Of a stretch of 64,000 bases of DNA, positions 44,727 to 54,317 are shown piece by piece. Each line of letters opens with the position of its first letter. Within the stretch, counting starts at the first letter, position 1. The notes beneath the pieces were generated by a model. It saw only the letters and a list, made by a program, of their open reading frames with translations, made no database searches and was not told the origin of the DNA. Source of the stretch: Acinetobacter shaoyimingii (GTDB taxonomy: Bacteria > Pseudomonadota > Gammaproteobacteria > Pseudomonadales > Moraxellaceae); NCBI RefSeq assembly GCF_011578045.1, contig NZ_CP049801.1, positions 2,604,001 to 2,668,000 on the forward strand, read 5' to 3'. A program made the translations under genes and the position numbers.

Positions 44727-47021
44727 TCACCAAACATTTAATGTCCCAACATTTGATAGCAATTGGAAGCGGATGACTAAATACTCTGTTAAAGCCGTTG
44801 AATATTTCATCTTCGATTCAGTTAATAAATTTTGTGCATTTATCAGCTCTAAGATATTACCCACACCTGCCTTATAGCGACCTTGAGATACTGAGTAAGA
44901 CTGTTCAGCACTAGAACTGAGAACTTTTAAAGCGTTGATATTTTCAATTGAGGCTTGCAACAAGTTATAGTTCTTCCATACGTCTTGTGCAATTTGTTGC
45001 TCAATTTTTTCTTTTTCCACATATTTTTGTTGTAACAATTGTCTTGCTTCAACCACTTTATTTTTACGATTAAAACCATCAAAAATTGGGAAGTTTAACT
45101 GCAATCCTGTTTGCATTTGTTGTGTGGTGTATGCATAACTGCCCTCACCATCTTGCGTTGAATTATCAAAATTCGATACAAATGAAATGGTCGGATATCG
45201 GGTTCTTTCTACCGATTTAACTTTATGTTGCGCAGCATTAATCGCGTATTGCGACTGCTTTAATTGCGGATTTGTTTTACCCGCCGCAGTTAACAGTTCT
45301 TGAATGGGTTTTAAATCTATCAGTTCAATCTCTTTTAGCGAGTTAGATTGAACGTTAAAGTTTTGATAAGCCATGTTACCCATGACTGCAGCTAAATTAC
45401 CCTTAGCAACCTTTAAATCACCATTTAGTTTGATCAAATCTGATTTTGCTTTTACCCAATTGGCATGCATTTGTAATTGATCAGAACGAATACCTGCTCC
45501 AGCATTGTAACGTGCTGATGCAATGTCATAATTCTTCTTTGCAAAAGATTCAAGTTGTTTCGCATTATCTATCTGCACTTCAACCTTCAACACTTCATAA
45601 TAAGCTTGAATGGCTTGCAGCATAACAGTTTGAAGCACATAATCTTGTTGTGCGAATGACATTGCCAACAGATTTTCAGATTCTTTTAAAAGTTGTTTTC
45701 GACTACCAAAATCATAGAGTAACCACGTCGCTTGTACCGCAACGCCATATTTTTTGATTTTACTGTCATAAGTCAAAAGGTCGGTATTTTTGTACTGTGT
45801 ATTACTCTTACCCTTTATATAGTCAGCCGTAGCACTGACTTGTGGATAATATTGAGACTGCACCATTTTCTCTTGTGCCGCGCGAATTTTCGTCTCAATC
45901 CATGCATTTTTCGTATCAGGATTATTACAAATCGCTCGCTCAATGGCTGCCATTAATTCTAAGTTATTACCTGAATTTAAAGTCCCACTCGATAAACAGT
46001 TAACCTTACCAATTTGATCACGTGTTTCAAGCTTTGGATTTGCTTCCCCCAATATCACATCAGGTACTGTTAATTTAGGATCTGGCTGTGGCGAATTTGA
46101 TTTTGCTTTAGATTTCTTTTTATTCGCTTGAATTGTTTTAGGCGATTTATTTTGAACACCATTCACCGAATCTAATGTTGCTAAAACAACGGGTTCATCA
46201 GATCTAACTTTAGGTGTAGGCTCTAGCAATTGTCGATTTGCAACACGGGTTGAGGTGGTTTTCGGTGGTTGCTGATTTTCAGCATTCAGCGATGAACTTA
46301 AATTTGTATTTGAATTGGGAATTGCAATTGTTTGCACTTGTTCTTGCTGAATTTGTGGTGACTTCTCATCCCCCGTAATATTTGCAAAACGGGTGACATT
46401 ACTGGAAATTTTGGCGTTATCTTTAGATTTAAGGGTATTGTTTAAATCATCTAACTTAGTAACCGACTTTTTCTTTGCCTTAGCTTTGGTCTTGGCTACT
46501 TTTGTAGCATTTTGGGAACTAGCGCTCGCTAACGATTGAACTGGTGCTCTTGAAATAGAGATACTCGTAGCAGGAATATCTTTGACGGAGCGAGGTGTGA
46601 TGATTTGTCCAGATTGATCATCAACAACTTTAAATGCCGATGCCGAATTTAATTGAGCTTGATTAATATAACTCGCATCTCCCGTTGAAGCATTTGCGTT
46701 CACATCGTTTTGTGGCTTTGCTATTTTTTTTGCTGCAGCTGACGTTTTTTTGGTTTTTGTGTTTTTTCTGGTTTTGGATGTTTTAGCTGTATGACTTTGA
46801 GTCTCAGATTGACTATTTGTACTTTCTGAAATGCCAGGTGTATACGCCCAATTGTCTGCCCGTATTGCTCTTTCAGCAGACATGGTGTCTGCTGATTGAA
46901 GATTTCTACTGGTCAGATTTTTATTTTTAGGCAAATTCTTGCTTTCAAGTGAAACACACGCTGTATTCAAACACATACAGACAAGTGGAAATACAATATA
47001 ACCTTTCTTTACTGGATTCAT
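44727..47021 (-). CDS. TolC-family outer-membrane exporter with long N-terminal extension
   Basis: A 764-residue protein, against about 450-490 for the usual TolC. It begins with a signal sequence and a possible lipobox (LNTAC, Cys22). Residues 25 to about 370 form a low-complexity Lys/Ser/Asn/Thr-rich region with basic clusters (KTRKNTKTKKTSAAAKK). The outer-membrane efflux domain follows (about 375-764): LELMAAIERAICNNPD, SQYYPQVSATADY, and the second repeat ending AGVGNILELINAQNLLTESK. It is the last gene of the export operon; its ATG overlaps the ABC gene's stop by 4 bases (ATGA), so translation is coupled. The extension may span the periplasm or bind cell wall; its role is unknown. Confidence 0.85.
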   Translation of the reverse strand: MNPVKKGYIVFPLVCMCLNTACVSLESKNLPKNKNLTSRNLQSADTMSAERAIRADNWAYTPGISESTNSQSETQSHTAKTSKTRKNTKTKKTSAAAKKIAKPQNDVNANASTGDASYINQAQLNSASAFKVVDDQSGQIITPRSVKDIPATSISISRAPVQSLASASSQNATKVAKTKAKAKKKSVTKLDDLNNTLKSKDNAKISSNVTRFANITGDEKSPQIQQEQVQTIAIPNSNTNLSSSLNAENQQPPKTTSTRVANRQLLEPTPKVRSDEPVVLATLDSVNGVQNKSPKTIQANKKKSKAKSNSPQPDPKLTVPDVILGEANPKLETRDQIGKVNCLSSGTLNSGNNLELMAAIERAICNNPDTKNAWIETKIRAAQEKMVQSQYYPQVSATADYIKGKSNTQYKNTDLLTYDSKIKKYGVAVQATWLLYDFGSRKQLLKESENLLAMSFAQQDYVLQTVMLQAIQAYYEVLKVEVQIDNAKQLESFAKKNYDIASARYNAGAGIRSDQLQMHANWVKAKSDLIKLNGDLKVAKGNLAAVMGNMAYQNFNVQSNSLKEIELIDLKPIQELLTAAGKTNPQLKQSQYAINAAQHKVKSVERTRYPTISFVSNFDNSTQDGEGSYAYTTQQMQTGLQLNFPIFDGFNRKNKVVEARQLLQQKYVEKEKIEQQIAQDVWKNYNLLQASIENINALKVLSSSAEQSYSVSQGRYKAGVGNILELINAQNLLTESKMKYSTALTEYLVIRFQLLSNVGTLNVW

Positions 47022-49150
47022 GATGTTTTAACATCCTTCACAAGTACATCTTGCGCAACCACACCATCTTGCAATGCAATAATACGATCTGCCGATGCAA
47101 TGGTTTCTGGGCGGTGGGCAATAAGAATTCGTGTAATATTTAATTGCTTAATTTTTTCATTTACTTCATGTTCCTTTTGAACATCTAAATGGCTGGTTGC
47201 TTCATCCATGAATAAAATTTTCGGTTTTTTATACAAGGCACGGGCCAATAATATTCGTTGCTTTTGACCACCAGACAACATATTACCAATGTCACCGACC
47301 AAAGTCTGATACCCCATTGGCATCATCATAATATCTTGATGGACTGCAGCAATATCTGCACATTTCTCAACCCACTCTTGATCGGGTTTATCATCAAAGA
47401 AATTGATATTATCTGCAATTGAGCCTGCAAAGAGCACATCATCTTGTAGGACCGTTGCCACTTGATCACGAATAGCATTTAATCCGAGTTTTTCAATATT
47501 TTTCCCCATCACCTCAATTTCGCCTTCATTTTGTGGGAATACCCCAAGAAGCACATGAAGTAAGGTGGTCTTACCGCAACCCGTTGGACCGACAATGGCA
47601 ACTGATTGGTTGACAGGAATCTGGAAATTCACCCCTTTGAGAACATAAGGATCATTTTCAGAATATTTAAATTTCAGATTCTTCACACTAATAGCAAATT
47701 CAGTATTTTCAGCTGCAGCGTGATCGACCTCACCAAACAGTTTTTCTGGTTCCGTCAAAACGATGTCAGATAGACGTTCGACATCGATTTGCAACATTTT
47801 CAATTGAACATATTTATCAATTAAGCCTGCAACACGTCCATCGAATTGGTTTTTGTAGGCAATGAATGCCATCAGTGCACCGACTGTGAAATTACCATCA
47901 AGGACTAAACTTGCCCCCATCCATACAATGATAATATTTTCAAAACCAAACAATGTGCCATTGGCTAAACGGAAACCCAAACCTAATTTTTGCGTGGTTA
48001 AATCTGCATTAATTTGATTGACCAAAAGACTGAGCCATGTTGAACGTCGCACTTCTTGGCGCTGAAACAGTTTAATGGTTTTTGCACCACGTACTGTTTC
48101 CATAAAATGACTGCTTTGCTTGGCTGCATGAATAATTTGAGCTTCAGTAGCACGGCGTAAAGGTGAATACCAAATCCAACGAATAATCCCGTATATCACC
48201 ATCGTTATAATTGCAACTAAAGCCAATTTCGGGCTATAGATGAACATTAGAATTAAGGTAAATACAGTCATCAAACCATCTAAAATGGCTTCTAAGAAGG
48301 TCGTGGTTAGGGTCTGTTGAATATTACCAATTGAACCAAAACGAGAAACCACATCACCCAGCGAGCGTCTTTCAAAATAAGATACGGGTACATTAATTAA
48401 ATGGTTAAATACATTGGCTTGCCATTGCACACTTAAGTGCGTGCTCATATACATCATGATCCATGAGCGTAATAAGCTGATAAACTGTTGTAATAGCATC
48501 AGCATACCAAAGCCAATTGCAAGAATCGTCAGCAAGTCCCGATCTGCCGAAACAATCACATGGTCAATCACCCATTGCATGAAAAATGGGCTAACCAATG
48601 AAAATACTTCTAAGACCAGTGCAAGGACTAAAACTTGACCTAAAGATTTCCAAAGACCTTTAATACGTCCAAACAACCCTGAGAGTTGTATATGATTTTT
48701 TTCTTCTTTTTTCTCAAAATTTGTATTTGGCCAAAGCTCTAGTGCAACACCTGTAAAGTGCTTGGACACTTCCTGCATAGTCATATGGCGTTTACCAAAT
48801 GCAGGATCTAGAATTACAACTTTATTTCCACTGACACTTTCTAAAACCACAAAATGGTTAAAATCCCAATGCAAAATACAGGGGGTTTTTAACTGATCTA
48901 ACTCTGTTAAATCTAATTTTAATGGTCGTGTAACCATGTTTAATTGGTTACTGATAGAAATCAGTTGGGCTAAATTACTGCCCTTTTGAGAGATTGAAAA
49001 GCGTCGTCTTAAGGTAAGTAAATCTGACTCATAACCATGATAATGCGCAATCATGGTTATACATGCCAGTCCGCATTCCGTAGCTTCTGTCTGTAGTATC
49101 GTAGGAATCTTTTTCGTTAAACCAAACGACAACTTATCTGTAAATTTCAT
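47018..49150 (-). CDS. C39-peptidase ABC exporter for double-glycine peptides
   Basis: A 710-residue bacteriocin-type exporter. The N-terminal C39 cysteine peptidase has Gln20, Cys26 (TEATECGLAC), His99 (LHWDFNHFVVL) and Asp115, a complete catalytic set. Six membrane segments follow (about 160-440). The nucleotide-binding domain has Walker A GPTGCGKTT, signature LSGGQKQR and Walker B ILFMDEATSHLD. These enzymes cut leader peptides after a GG or GA pair and export the rest through HlyD and TolC partners (CvaB of colicin V). Both partners and a candidate substrate gene are adjacent. Confidence 0.93.
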   Translation of the reverse strand: MKFTDKLSFGLTKKIPTILQTEATECGLACITMIAHYHGYESDLLTLRRRFSISQKGSNLAQLISISNQLNMVTRPLKLDLTELDQLKTPCILHWDFNHFVVLESVSGNKVVILDPAFGKRHMTMQEVSKHFTGVALELWPNTNFEKKEEKNHIQLSGLFGRIKGLWKSLGQVLVLALVLEVFSLVSPFFMQWVIDHVIVSADRDLLTILAIGFGMLMLLQQFISLLRSWIMMYMSTHLSVQWQANVFNHLINVPVSYFERRSLGDVVSRFGSIGNIQQTLTTTFLEAILDGLMTVFTLILMFIYSPKLALVAIITMVIYGIIRWIWYSPLRRATEAQIIHAAKQSSHFMETVRGAKTIKLFQRQEVRRSTWLSLLVNQINADLTTQKLGLGFRLANGTLFGFENIIIVWMGASLVLDGNFTVGALMAFIAYKNQFDGRVAGLIDKYVQLKMLQIDVERLSDIVLTEPEKLFGEVDHAAAENTEFAISVKNLKFKYSENDPYVLKGVNFQIPVNQSVAIVGPTGCGKTTLLHVLLGVFPQNEGEIEVMGKNIEKLGLNAIRDQVATVLQDDVLFAGSIADNINFFDDKPDQEWVEKCADIAAVHQDIMMMPMGYQTLVGDIGNMLSGGQKQRILLARALYKKPKILFMDEATSHLDVQKEHEVNEKIKQLNITRILIAHRPETIASADRIIALQDGVVAQDVLVKDVKTS

Positions 49151-49165
49151 TGGTATCCTATATTC

Positions 49166-50434
49166 TTATATTTTTCCAGAAATGCTATAGAGCGGTTCAA
49201 GCACCCATTCATAGAGCTTTCTTTTTTCTTGTAAGATATCAGCTTCAAAAGCCATACCAACTTTAAATGGTCTTGATTCACCATAAACTTTTATATCTTG
49301 GCTCGCCAATTTCACTTTAACCAAATAGATCGCATCGTTTTGCTGTGCTTCACCTGCTTGACTCAGTTCACCCATGCTCATCAGCTCTTGTGAATTCATG
49401 GTTGTATCTGAGATCGAAATAATTTCGCCATTCACTTGTCCAAATTTTTGATAAGGAAATGCTTGGAAACGCAGTTTTACAGGTTGCCCTTTTTTGATAA
49501 AGCCAATTGCGGAACTTGGTACATACAAGTGTGCATATAGCGTAGATTTCTCTGGAACAATATTGAGTAAAGGAACATTTTGTGAAACTTGTTGACCAAT
49601 TTGAGCATTGATGGAGGCGACTACCCCAGTTCCATTGGCCTTAATCACCAAACTGTTTTTTGCTTTATTTTCAATAAGTTCTTGTCTATTTGTTGCAATT
49701 TGACGGTCTAAATTCGACAAATCTGTAGACAATTTACTGGATAAACTTTTTAAAAAGATTCGCTTATTGGCAAGCTCAGATTGCTTCGCAATTTTTTCTC
49801 GTTCATAACTTTGTAGCCGAAGTTTTTGATCAAGATAAGCATCTTGTTTTAATTGAAAATCTTCAGTCGATATATAATCTTTATTTCTGAGTTCTTGATA
49901 ACGATCTACATTTTGTTTTGCCAAGTGCAAACGTTGTTTTTGCTCTTCCAGCAGCATATTGAGCTTATCAATCTCAAGACTTAAAGCTGAAATTTCGCTT
50001 TCAGTTTGGCTGTAGGTATTTTGATGCAGATCTAAAGACTTTTGCTTATCTGAATCTAAAGTTCCTTGCTTAATATTTATCTGTTGTTCTAAAGATTGGT
50101 TATAGTTTCCTGAATCACTGAATCTTGTCAGCGAAACGGCATAAAGAGGTTGATCTTTTTTGACTGTTTGCCCTTCTTTTACAAATTTTTCAGTCACGAT
50201 ACCGCCTTCCTTGGCGTATACGCGAATCAGCCCCGTGTTGGGCATGAGTTGCCCCATCACGGTACTACGCTTCGTATATGATCCAAAAAATAAAAAAAGG
50301 AGCAGAATAATTGCAAAAAAAGCGGCGAAACCAGTCAAAACAGTAAACGAAAATGGACGCAAAAGTATAACGTTGCCGATCCAATTCGATTTTTGTGCTT
50401 CTAATGCATCATCTCTAAATAATTTTTTTGTCAT
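49166..50434 (-). CDS. HlyD/CvaA-type periplasmic adaptor
   Basis: A 422-residue membrane-fusion protein. It has a cytoplasmic N-terminus, one membrane anchor (about 31-52), a biotinyl-lipoyl-like half (YAKEGGIVTEKFVKEGQTVKKDQPLY), a long coiled coil (about 120-265), the second lipoyl half (LVIKANGTGVVASINAQIGQQV) and a beta-barrel domain. It links the C39 ABC exporter to the TolC-like protein in type I secretion. The ABC gene follows after 15 bases. Confidence 0.92.
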   Translation of the reverse strand: MTKKLFRDDALEAQKSNWIGNVILLRPFSFTVLTGFAAFFAIILLLFLFFGSYTKRSTVMGQLMPNTGLIRVYAKEGGIVTEKFVKEGQTVKKDQPLYAVSLTRFSDSGNYNQSLEQQINIKQGTLDSDKQKSLDLHQNTYSQTESEISALSLEIDKLNMLLEEQKQRLHLAKQNVDRYQELRNKDYISTEDFQLKQDAYLDQKLRLQSYEREKIAKQSELANKRIFLKSLSSKLSTDLSNLDRQIATNRQELIENKAKNSLVIKANGTGVVASINAQIGQQVSQNVPLLNIVPEKSTLYAHLYVPSSAIGFIKKGQPVKLRFQAFPYQKFGQVNGEIISISDTTMNSQELMSMGELSQAGEAQQNDAIYLVKVKLASQDIKVYGESRPFKVGMAFEADILQEKRKLYEWVLEPLYSISGKI

Positions 50435-50500
50435 ATATAGTTGTATAAAATTTATTTTAATCTATGAGATAAAATAATAATTTTGAATTTCCCTTCATAA

Positions 50501-52312
50501 TTAAGCGAGTATTTTCTTCAAAATAGTTGAAGTATAGATATCCAAGGCATCATATTTTTTTAACGTTTTTGCAGCTTCTGCAATCGTCAAATGATTGGGT
50601 TGACCTTGAGCATGAACCTTCGGTAATTCAGTCGTGAAGTAATCCACATTATCCCAAGGCTTAGTCCGACTATAGCCCCAACCTTTTGACCATTCAGGAC
50701 GCACCAATGAATCACCTTGGTAACGATTACAAATCCATGTTTCCATTTCATTATAAAATTCGTGTGCATACGAAGTTCCTGGCAAAGTCAAAATATCAAG
50801 CCACACCGCACAATCCCATTCAGGATGATCTGGACAAGGCTTAATTGCAGACAATGCAGGAATTTGTGCATCTTTGACAATTGAGTCTTTAGGATCATCT
50901 AAACCAGTCACACGAATTTCAACCGGACCATTCATTGGGTAGCGCCCAAGTGCTTCATATTGTTCAACAAGTTTCGAATAAGCATCACAAAAATCTGCAA
51001 TCACTTTTTGAACATTGTCTCGACTTGTTAAAATCGCATATCCATTTGCAGTAACGCGTAAGGTGGATGGCTTGACGTAGAGAATAAGGTTTTTTGAGGG
51101 TCCCCATAAATCGTAACTTTGTAAAGATAAATTACCGGCTGTAACGAGGGTTGTAAAAGGTGCAATAGGACTGCCATTTAAGCCCAAGGTAGAAATGGAC
51201 AGTTGTAACTTACCGAATGCTGGTGTGATATAAACAGAACCTGTAGCGATTTGCTTGATCATGTCAAGCATTTGTTTGGGTAAGTTTTCAGCAAATTTAT
51301 AATTAAAGGGTTCATTTACAATTTTAGCTGTGAGTGGTCTTTTCTCTTTTACAGACCACACTTTTACCCATGGATAATTGGTAAATGGGAACCAAATAGC
51401 TTCAATTCGTCCTGCTTCATCTAAAAAGTGATTGAATGTTCGACCTGCATTTTTATCTTGAGAAAATAGCTCTTTATAATGAATACTGGTAATACTCTGG
51501 CAGCGTAAATAGTGATTCTTTGATGTTTGCAGTTCAACTGACAAGATTAAGGCTTTACCTAAATTCACTAAAAAAGCACTGATCTCTGGATCATTTCTGT
51601 AGAATTTTTTTGGAGCATATTGTCCCGTATTTTCATCAAATACCAATGCTGTTAACGACACCACAAGGTTACTCACAGAACCATAGGTTTGCGCATATTC
51701 CTTTTCTTCATTTTTTGCAGGAATAGATGTGCCATGACCATCAATGGCCAGCACACCACCCAAAGTTAAATCCCCGGGTGCTGGGTAAGATGTGAATCCT
51801 CGACCATGCTCTTCCATTTTTTTAACCAAATCTTGCATTTGGATCCCAGCTTCAGCGGTCACGATACCATTTGGATCTATTGATACTTGATTTATATGCG
51901 AAGCCATATCAATTAAAACAACCTTGAGATCTTTATCCTGATCATCAAGCATCAAAGGTGACCAGTTATGAGACATACCTTTTGCACGTACTTTATAACC
52001 ATTCTTAGCAGCCCAGTTTACGGTCTGAATAATTTGCTGCTGAGAAGTGGGTACTACTGTCCAAGCATCTTCATATCTCGATTCGCCAGACCAGTTTTCA
52101 TATAGTCTTTTTACAATTTGAAGATCGAGTGGAAAATCTGGTAAACGCTCAGTAGGTACGGCTTGCATTGCTTTTACTGTTTGTGTCGGAATCCAAGCTG
52201 AAACCACACCTAAAGCAGCCAAACCACCCATAGTTTTTAAGAAATCACGTTTTTCTACATCGACAATTTCTTCAATCTTTTCTTTTTCTAGAGTATTGTG
52301 TTGATTAGCCAT
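50501..52312 (-). CDS. Tat-exported FAD oxidase, class II cholesterol-oxidase type
   Basis: A 603-residue flavoprotein of the vanillyl-alcohol-oxidase fold. The N-terminus carries a Tat-like signal: KRDFLK (21-26), a Lys-Arg variant of the twin-arginine motif, a mild hydrophobic stretch to about 42, then VKAMQA. The FAD-binding (PCMH) domain follows: AWTVVPTSQQQIIQTVNWAA, RAKGMSHNWSPL with His115 as a possible covalent FAD site, and TLGGVLAIDGHGTS. The C-terminal half looks like the cholesterol-oxidase substrate-binding domain. It would oxidise an alcohol with O2 and release H2O2; the real substrate is unknown. It sits just after the peptide gene and before hlyD, in a cluster with its own tatABC. 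Confidence 0.8.
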   Translation of the reverse strand: MANQHNTLEKEKIEEIVDVEKRDFLKTMGGLAALGVVSAWIPTQTVKAMQAVPTERLPDFPLDLQIVKRLYENWSGESRYEDAWTVVPTSQQQIIQTVNWAAKNGYKVRAKGMSHNWSPLMLDDQDKDLKVVLIDMASHINQVSIDPNGIVTAEAGIQMQDLVKKMEEHGRGFTSYPAPGDLTLGGVLAIDGHGTSIPAKNEEKEYAQTYGSVSNLVVSLTALVFDENTGQYAPKKFYRNDPEISAFLVNLGKALILSVELQTSKNHYLRCQSITSIHYKELFSQDKNAGRTFNHFLDEAGRIEAIWFPFTNYPWVKVWSVKEKRPLTAKIVNEPFNYKFAENLPKQMLDMIKQIATGSVYITPAFGKLQLSISTLGLNGSPIAPFTTLVTAGNLSLQSYDLWGPSKNLILYVKPSTLRVTANGYAILTSRDNVQKVIADFCDAYSKLVEQYEALGRYPMNGPVEIRVTGLDDPKDSIVKDAQIPALSAIKPCPDHPEWDCAVWLDILTLPGTSYAHEFYNEMETWICNRYQGDSLVRPEWSKGWGYSRTKPWDNVDYFTTELPKVHAQGQPNHLTIAEAAKTLKKYDALDIYTSTILKKILA

Positions 52313-52526
52313 AAGAACCTGTTTTATTTAAATTTGTTTTTGGATTGGTTTTATTTAGGGACAGTTTAATTACCACAGTTGGCTGGATAGTTCATAGGAT
52401 GACATAGGTTGGTTTTTGCTGTTCAGTGCTACCCAAACAATCATAAAAAACCATGAACAACATTAAAATGTACATCGAACAACGTTTTACCGAAGTGCTC
52501 ACAGCCCCTAATAGCTATAAAAAATA
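52313..52526. promoter_or_regulatory. Probable promoter region of the oxidase-hlyD-ABC-tolC operon
   Basis: 214 bases between the peptide terminator and the oxidase start. A frame of only 27 codons exists on the minus strand and has no leader features. A promoter must lie here if the upstream terminator works, but I cannot pick convincing boxes. Confidence 0.4.
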
Positions 52527-52546
52527 AGAGCAACCGAAGTTGCTCC
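52521..52546 (-). terminator. Terminator of the leader-peptide gene
   Basis: On the minus strand: GGAGCAAC-TTCG-GTTGCTC followed by TTATTTTTT, 15 bases past the stop. Confidence 0.85.
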
Positions 52547-52560
52547 ATAAAAATTGACGA

Positions 52561-52893
52561 TTATTTAGGATTACGACCAAAAAGATAAGTTGGTAGTAAC
52601 ACGTAGTAGCCTTCACTCGATTCTTTTTCGTAATGGTTTTGTGATTCTGGTAAGTCCCCACCTAAAAGTCGACCTAAGCCTACTAATGTTTTTGAAGCAA
52701 CAAGACCAGTTGTATCAGCAACTTGATGCACAAGACCTAAGCCTACGCCACTAAAAACTTCACCTACTGATGAAATGAGCTTGGTATTAAGCACTTGGTT
52801 AAATACATTTACGGTACCAATAAGGGTATTACCTACGAGACTCGCACCTGTAACTTGAGAGATTTCATCTTGATTTAATTCATGTAAACTCAT
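52561..52893 (-). CDS. Candidate double-glycine-leader peptide (microcin/bacteriocin-like)
   Basis: A 110-residue peptide. The first 17 residues, MSLHELNQDEISQVTGA, have the form of a C39-processed leader: hydrophobic Leu, Ile and Val at the usual spacing and a Gly-Ala pair where cleavage would occur. The predicted mature part (93 residues) is Gly/Val/Leu-rich with small residues (SVGEVFSGVGLGLV and LVGLGRLLGG), followed by a polar, Tyr-containing tail. No Cys is present in it. AAGGTAAAGAATT precedes the ATG. It has its own terminator and lies between tatC and the oxidase. Likely the substrate of the C39 exporter; the activity (toxin, signal or structural) is unknown. Confidence 0.75.
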   Translation of the reverse strand: MSLHELNQDEISQVTGASLVGNTLIGTVNVFNQVLNTKLISSVGEVFSGVGLGLVHQVADTTGLVASKTLVGLGRLLGGDLPESQNHYEKESSEGYYVLLPTYLFGRNPK

Positions 52894-53026
52894 AATTCTT
52901 TACCTTTACTTTAATTTGAATATGAAACAGCATGATAAAATTTACTTAACATTTATTTAATTTTTATTAAGCAATGCATAATATACCTGTAAATTTTCTT
53001 TCATTGAATGTTAACTAAATCACTTT

Positions 53027-53803
53027 TTATTGTTTTTTTGTTATTCTTATCACTATTTTTGATAAAATTATACCTAATTCAAATAATAAATACATAAATA
53101 ATGCAGCAATTCCCATGGATAAGATATCAGGTGGAGTAATAAACATAGCTACAAAAAAACAACCTACAAATATATATTTACGTTGATTAGTAAGTGTTTC
53201 AATTGGAATAATATGGAAGTAGACCAAAATTAGAATAAGTAAGGGTAATTGAAAAACCAACCCCAAAATCAGAAAAAATTTAATACAAAACATTAAATAT
53301 TCATTGATATCTGTCATTGGAATAACAGCTTCTGGCGCCATACCAATAAAAAAATTCAGCACGGTTGGTAAAATCGTAAAATAACCTAACCCAACGCCCG
53401 AATAGAATAAGAAGATGCTCAATGGAAAAAACAAAAAAAATACTTTCTTTTCATTTATAAACAAAGCAGATTTTATAAAACTATAAAGTTTGAAAAAAAT
53501 AAAAGGCACAAGCAATGCCAAAACAACAAAGAAGACCAACTTAAATGGCGCAATAAAGGTTGATGTAATATCCGTGGCAATCATATGCGCATGAGCTGGT
53601 AACTTATGCTGAAGAGGTAAAGTAAGGAAAGTATAGATTTTTTTTGCAAAAGGCGTTAAGCATAAAAATAGTGCAAAGAAAGTCACCAATATCTGAATGA
53701 GTATTTTTCTAAACTCAGTGAAATAAACACTAAAATTCGATTTTTTTTCACCTATTGATACTTCACTCTTATTTTCAATCATTGCTTCTCTTACTATGCT
53801 CAT
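53027..53803 (-). CDS. tatC: TatC, divergent twin-arginine translocase subunit
   Basis: A 258-residue inner-membrane protein with six hydrophobic segments. The N-terminal FTEFRKILIQIL takes the place of the usual HLxELRxRL, and LPLQHKLP and FITPPDILSMGIAALFMYLLFELG match the later conserved blocks. TatC binds the signal peptide's twin-arginine motif. This copy is divergent and has a longer, charged N-terminus (ENKSEVSIGEKKS). ATG 53803 or 53782 could start it; neither has a strong ribosome site. Confidence 0.88.
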   Translation of the reverse strand: MSIVREAMIENKSEVSIGEKKSNFSVYFTEFRKILIQILVTFFALFLCLTPFAKKIYTFLTLPLQHKLPAHAHMIATDITSTFIAPFKLVFFVVLALLVPFIFFKLYSFIKSALFINEKKVFFLFFPLSIFLFYSGVGLGYFTILPTVLNFFIGMAPEAVIPMTDINEYLMFCIKFFLILGLVFQLPLLILILVYFHIIPIETLTNQRKYIFVGCFFVAMFITPPDILSMGIAALFMYLLFELGIILSKIVIRITKKQ

Positions 53804-53913
53804 GACATTTATTCATCATGTATTAACGACTCAATAAAAAAATTTATTCAATCATAAAATGTGATACGAATACCTTAAAAAAATATCTCTGTTGATCACT
53901 TTAAAATGAGGTA

Positions 53914-54303
53914 TCAAATTTTTAAACATGGATACAGCATCAAGTGTTGAATAATAAATCCATTTAAAAATGGAATTTTAGGGCTAAAATCTTCAACTGG
54001 AAAATACAATTTTTCATTCAGATTTGAATTGAGCTGAGTTGTATTTCGATCCATTTTCGCAAGATATTGATCTAATTTTCTTTCTAATTCAGAAACGTAT
54101 GTAATTTCCTTGCTTAGTTCACTTTTCAACTGATTTAATTCAAATTCTTTTTCTAAAGTCTGATTTAGATCTTTCTTTAAAATATCAAATTTTGCTTTAA
54201 TTTTAGCAATATAGCGAATAACCTCAGGTAACTTGTCTGGACCTAGAAATACAATTGCAATAATACCTAAAAAAATAATCTCACTAAAACCAACTTCGAA
54301 CAT
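53914..54303 (-). CDS. tatB: TatB, twin-arginine translocase subunit
   Basis: A 129-residue protein. It opens with FEVGFSEIIFLGIIAIVFLGPDKLPEVIRYI, the TatB signature (a short membrane helix, the GP-K/R-LP hinge, then an amphipathic helix). A coiled, charged tail follows (about 35-100) and an unusual hydrophobic end (FLNGFIIQHLMLYP). With TatC it forms the receptor for Tat cargo. It starts 14 bases after tatA. Confidence 0.9.
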   Translation of the reverse strand: MFEVGFSEIIFLGIIAIVFLGPDKLPEVIRYIAKIKAKFDILKKDLNQTLEKEFELNQLKSELSKEITYVSELERKLDQYLAKMDRNTTQLNSNLNEKLYFPVEDFSPKIPFLNGFIIQHLMLYPCLKI

Positions 54304-54317
54304 AATTAACGCTCAAG

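Noticed and set aside
52313..52526. A second leader peptide between the peptide gene and the oxidase
   Set aside because: The only frame is about 27 codons without a leader-like N-terminus or GG/GA site.
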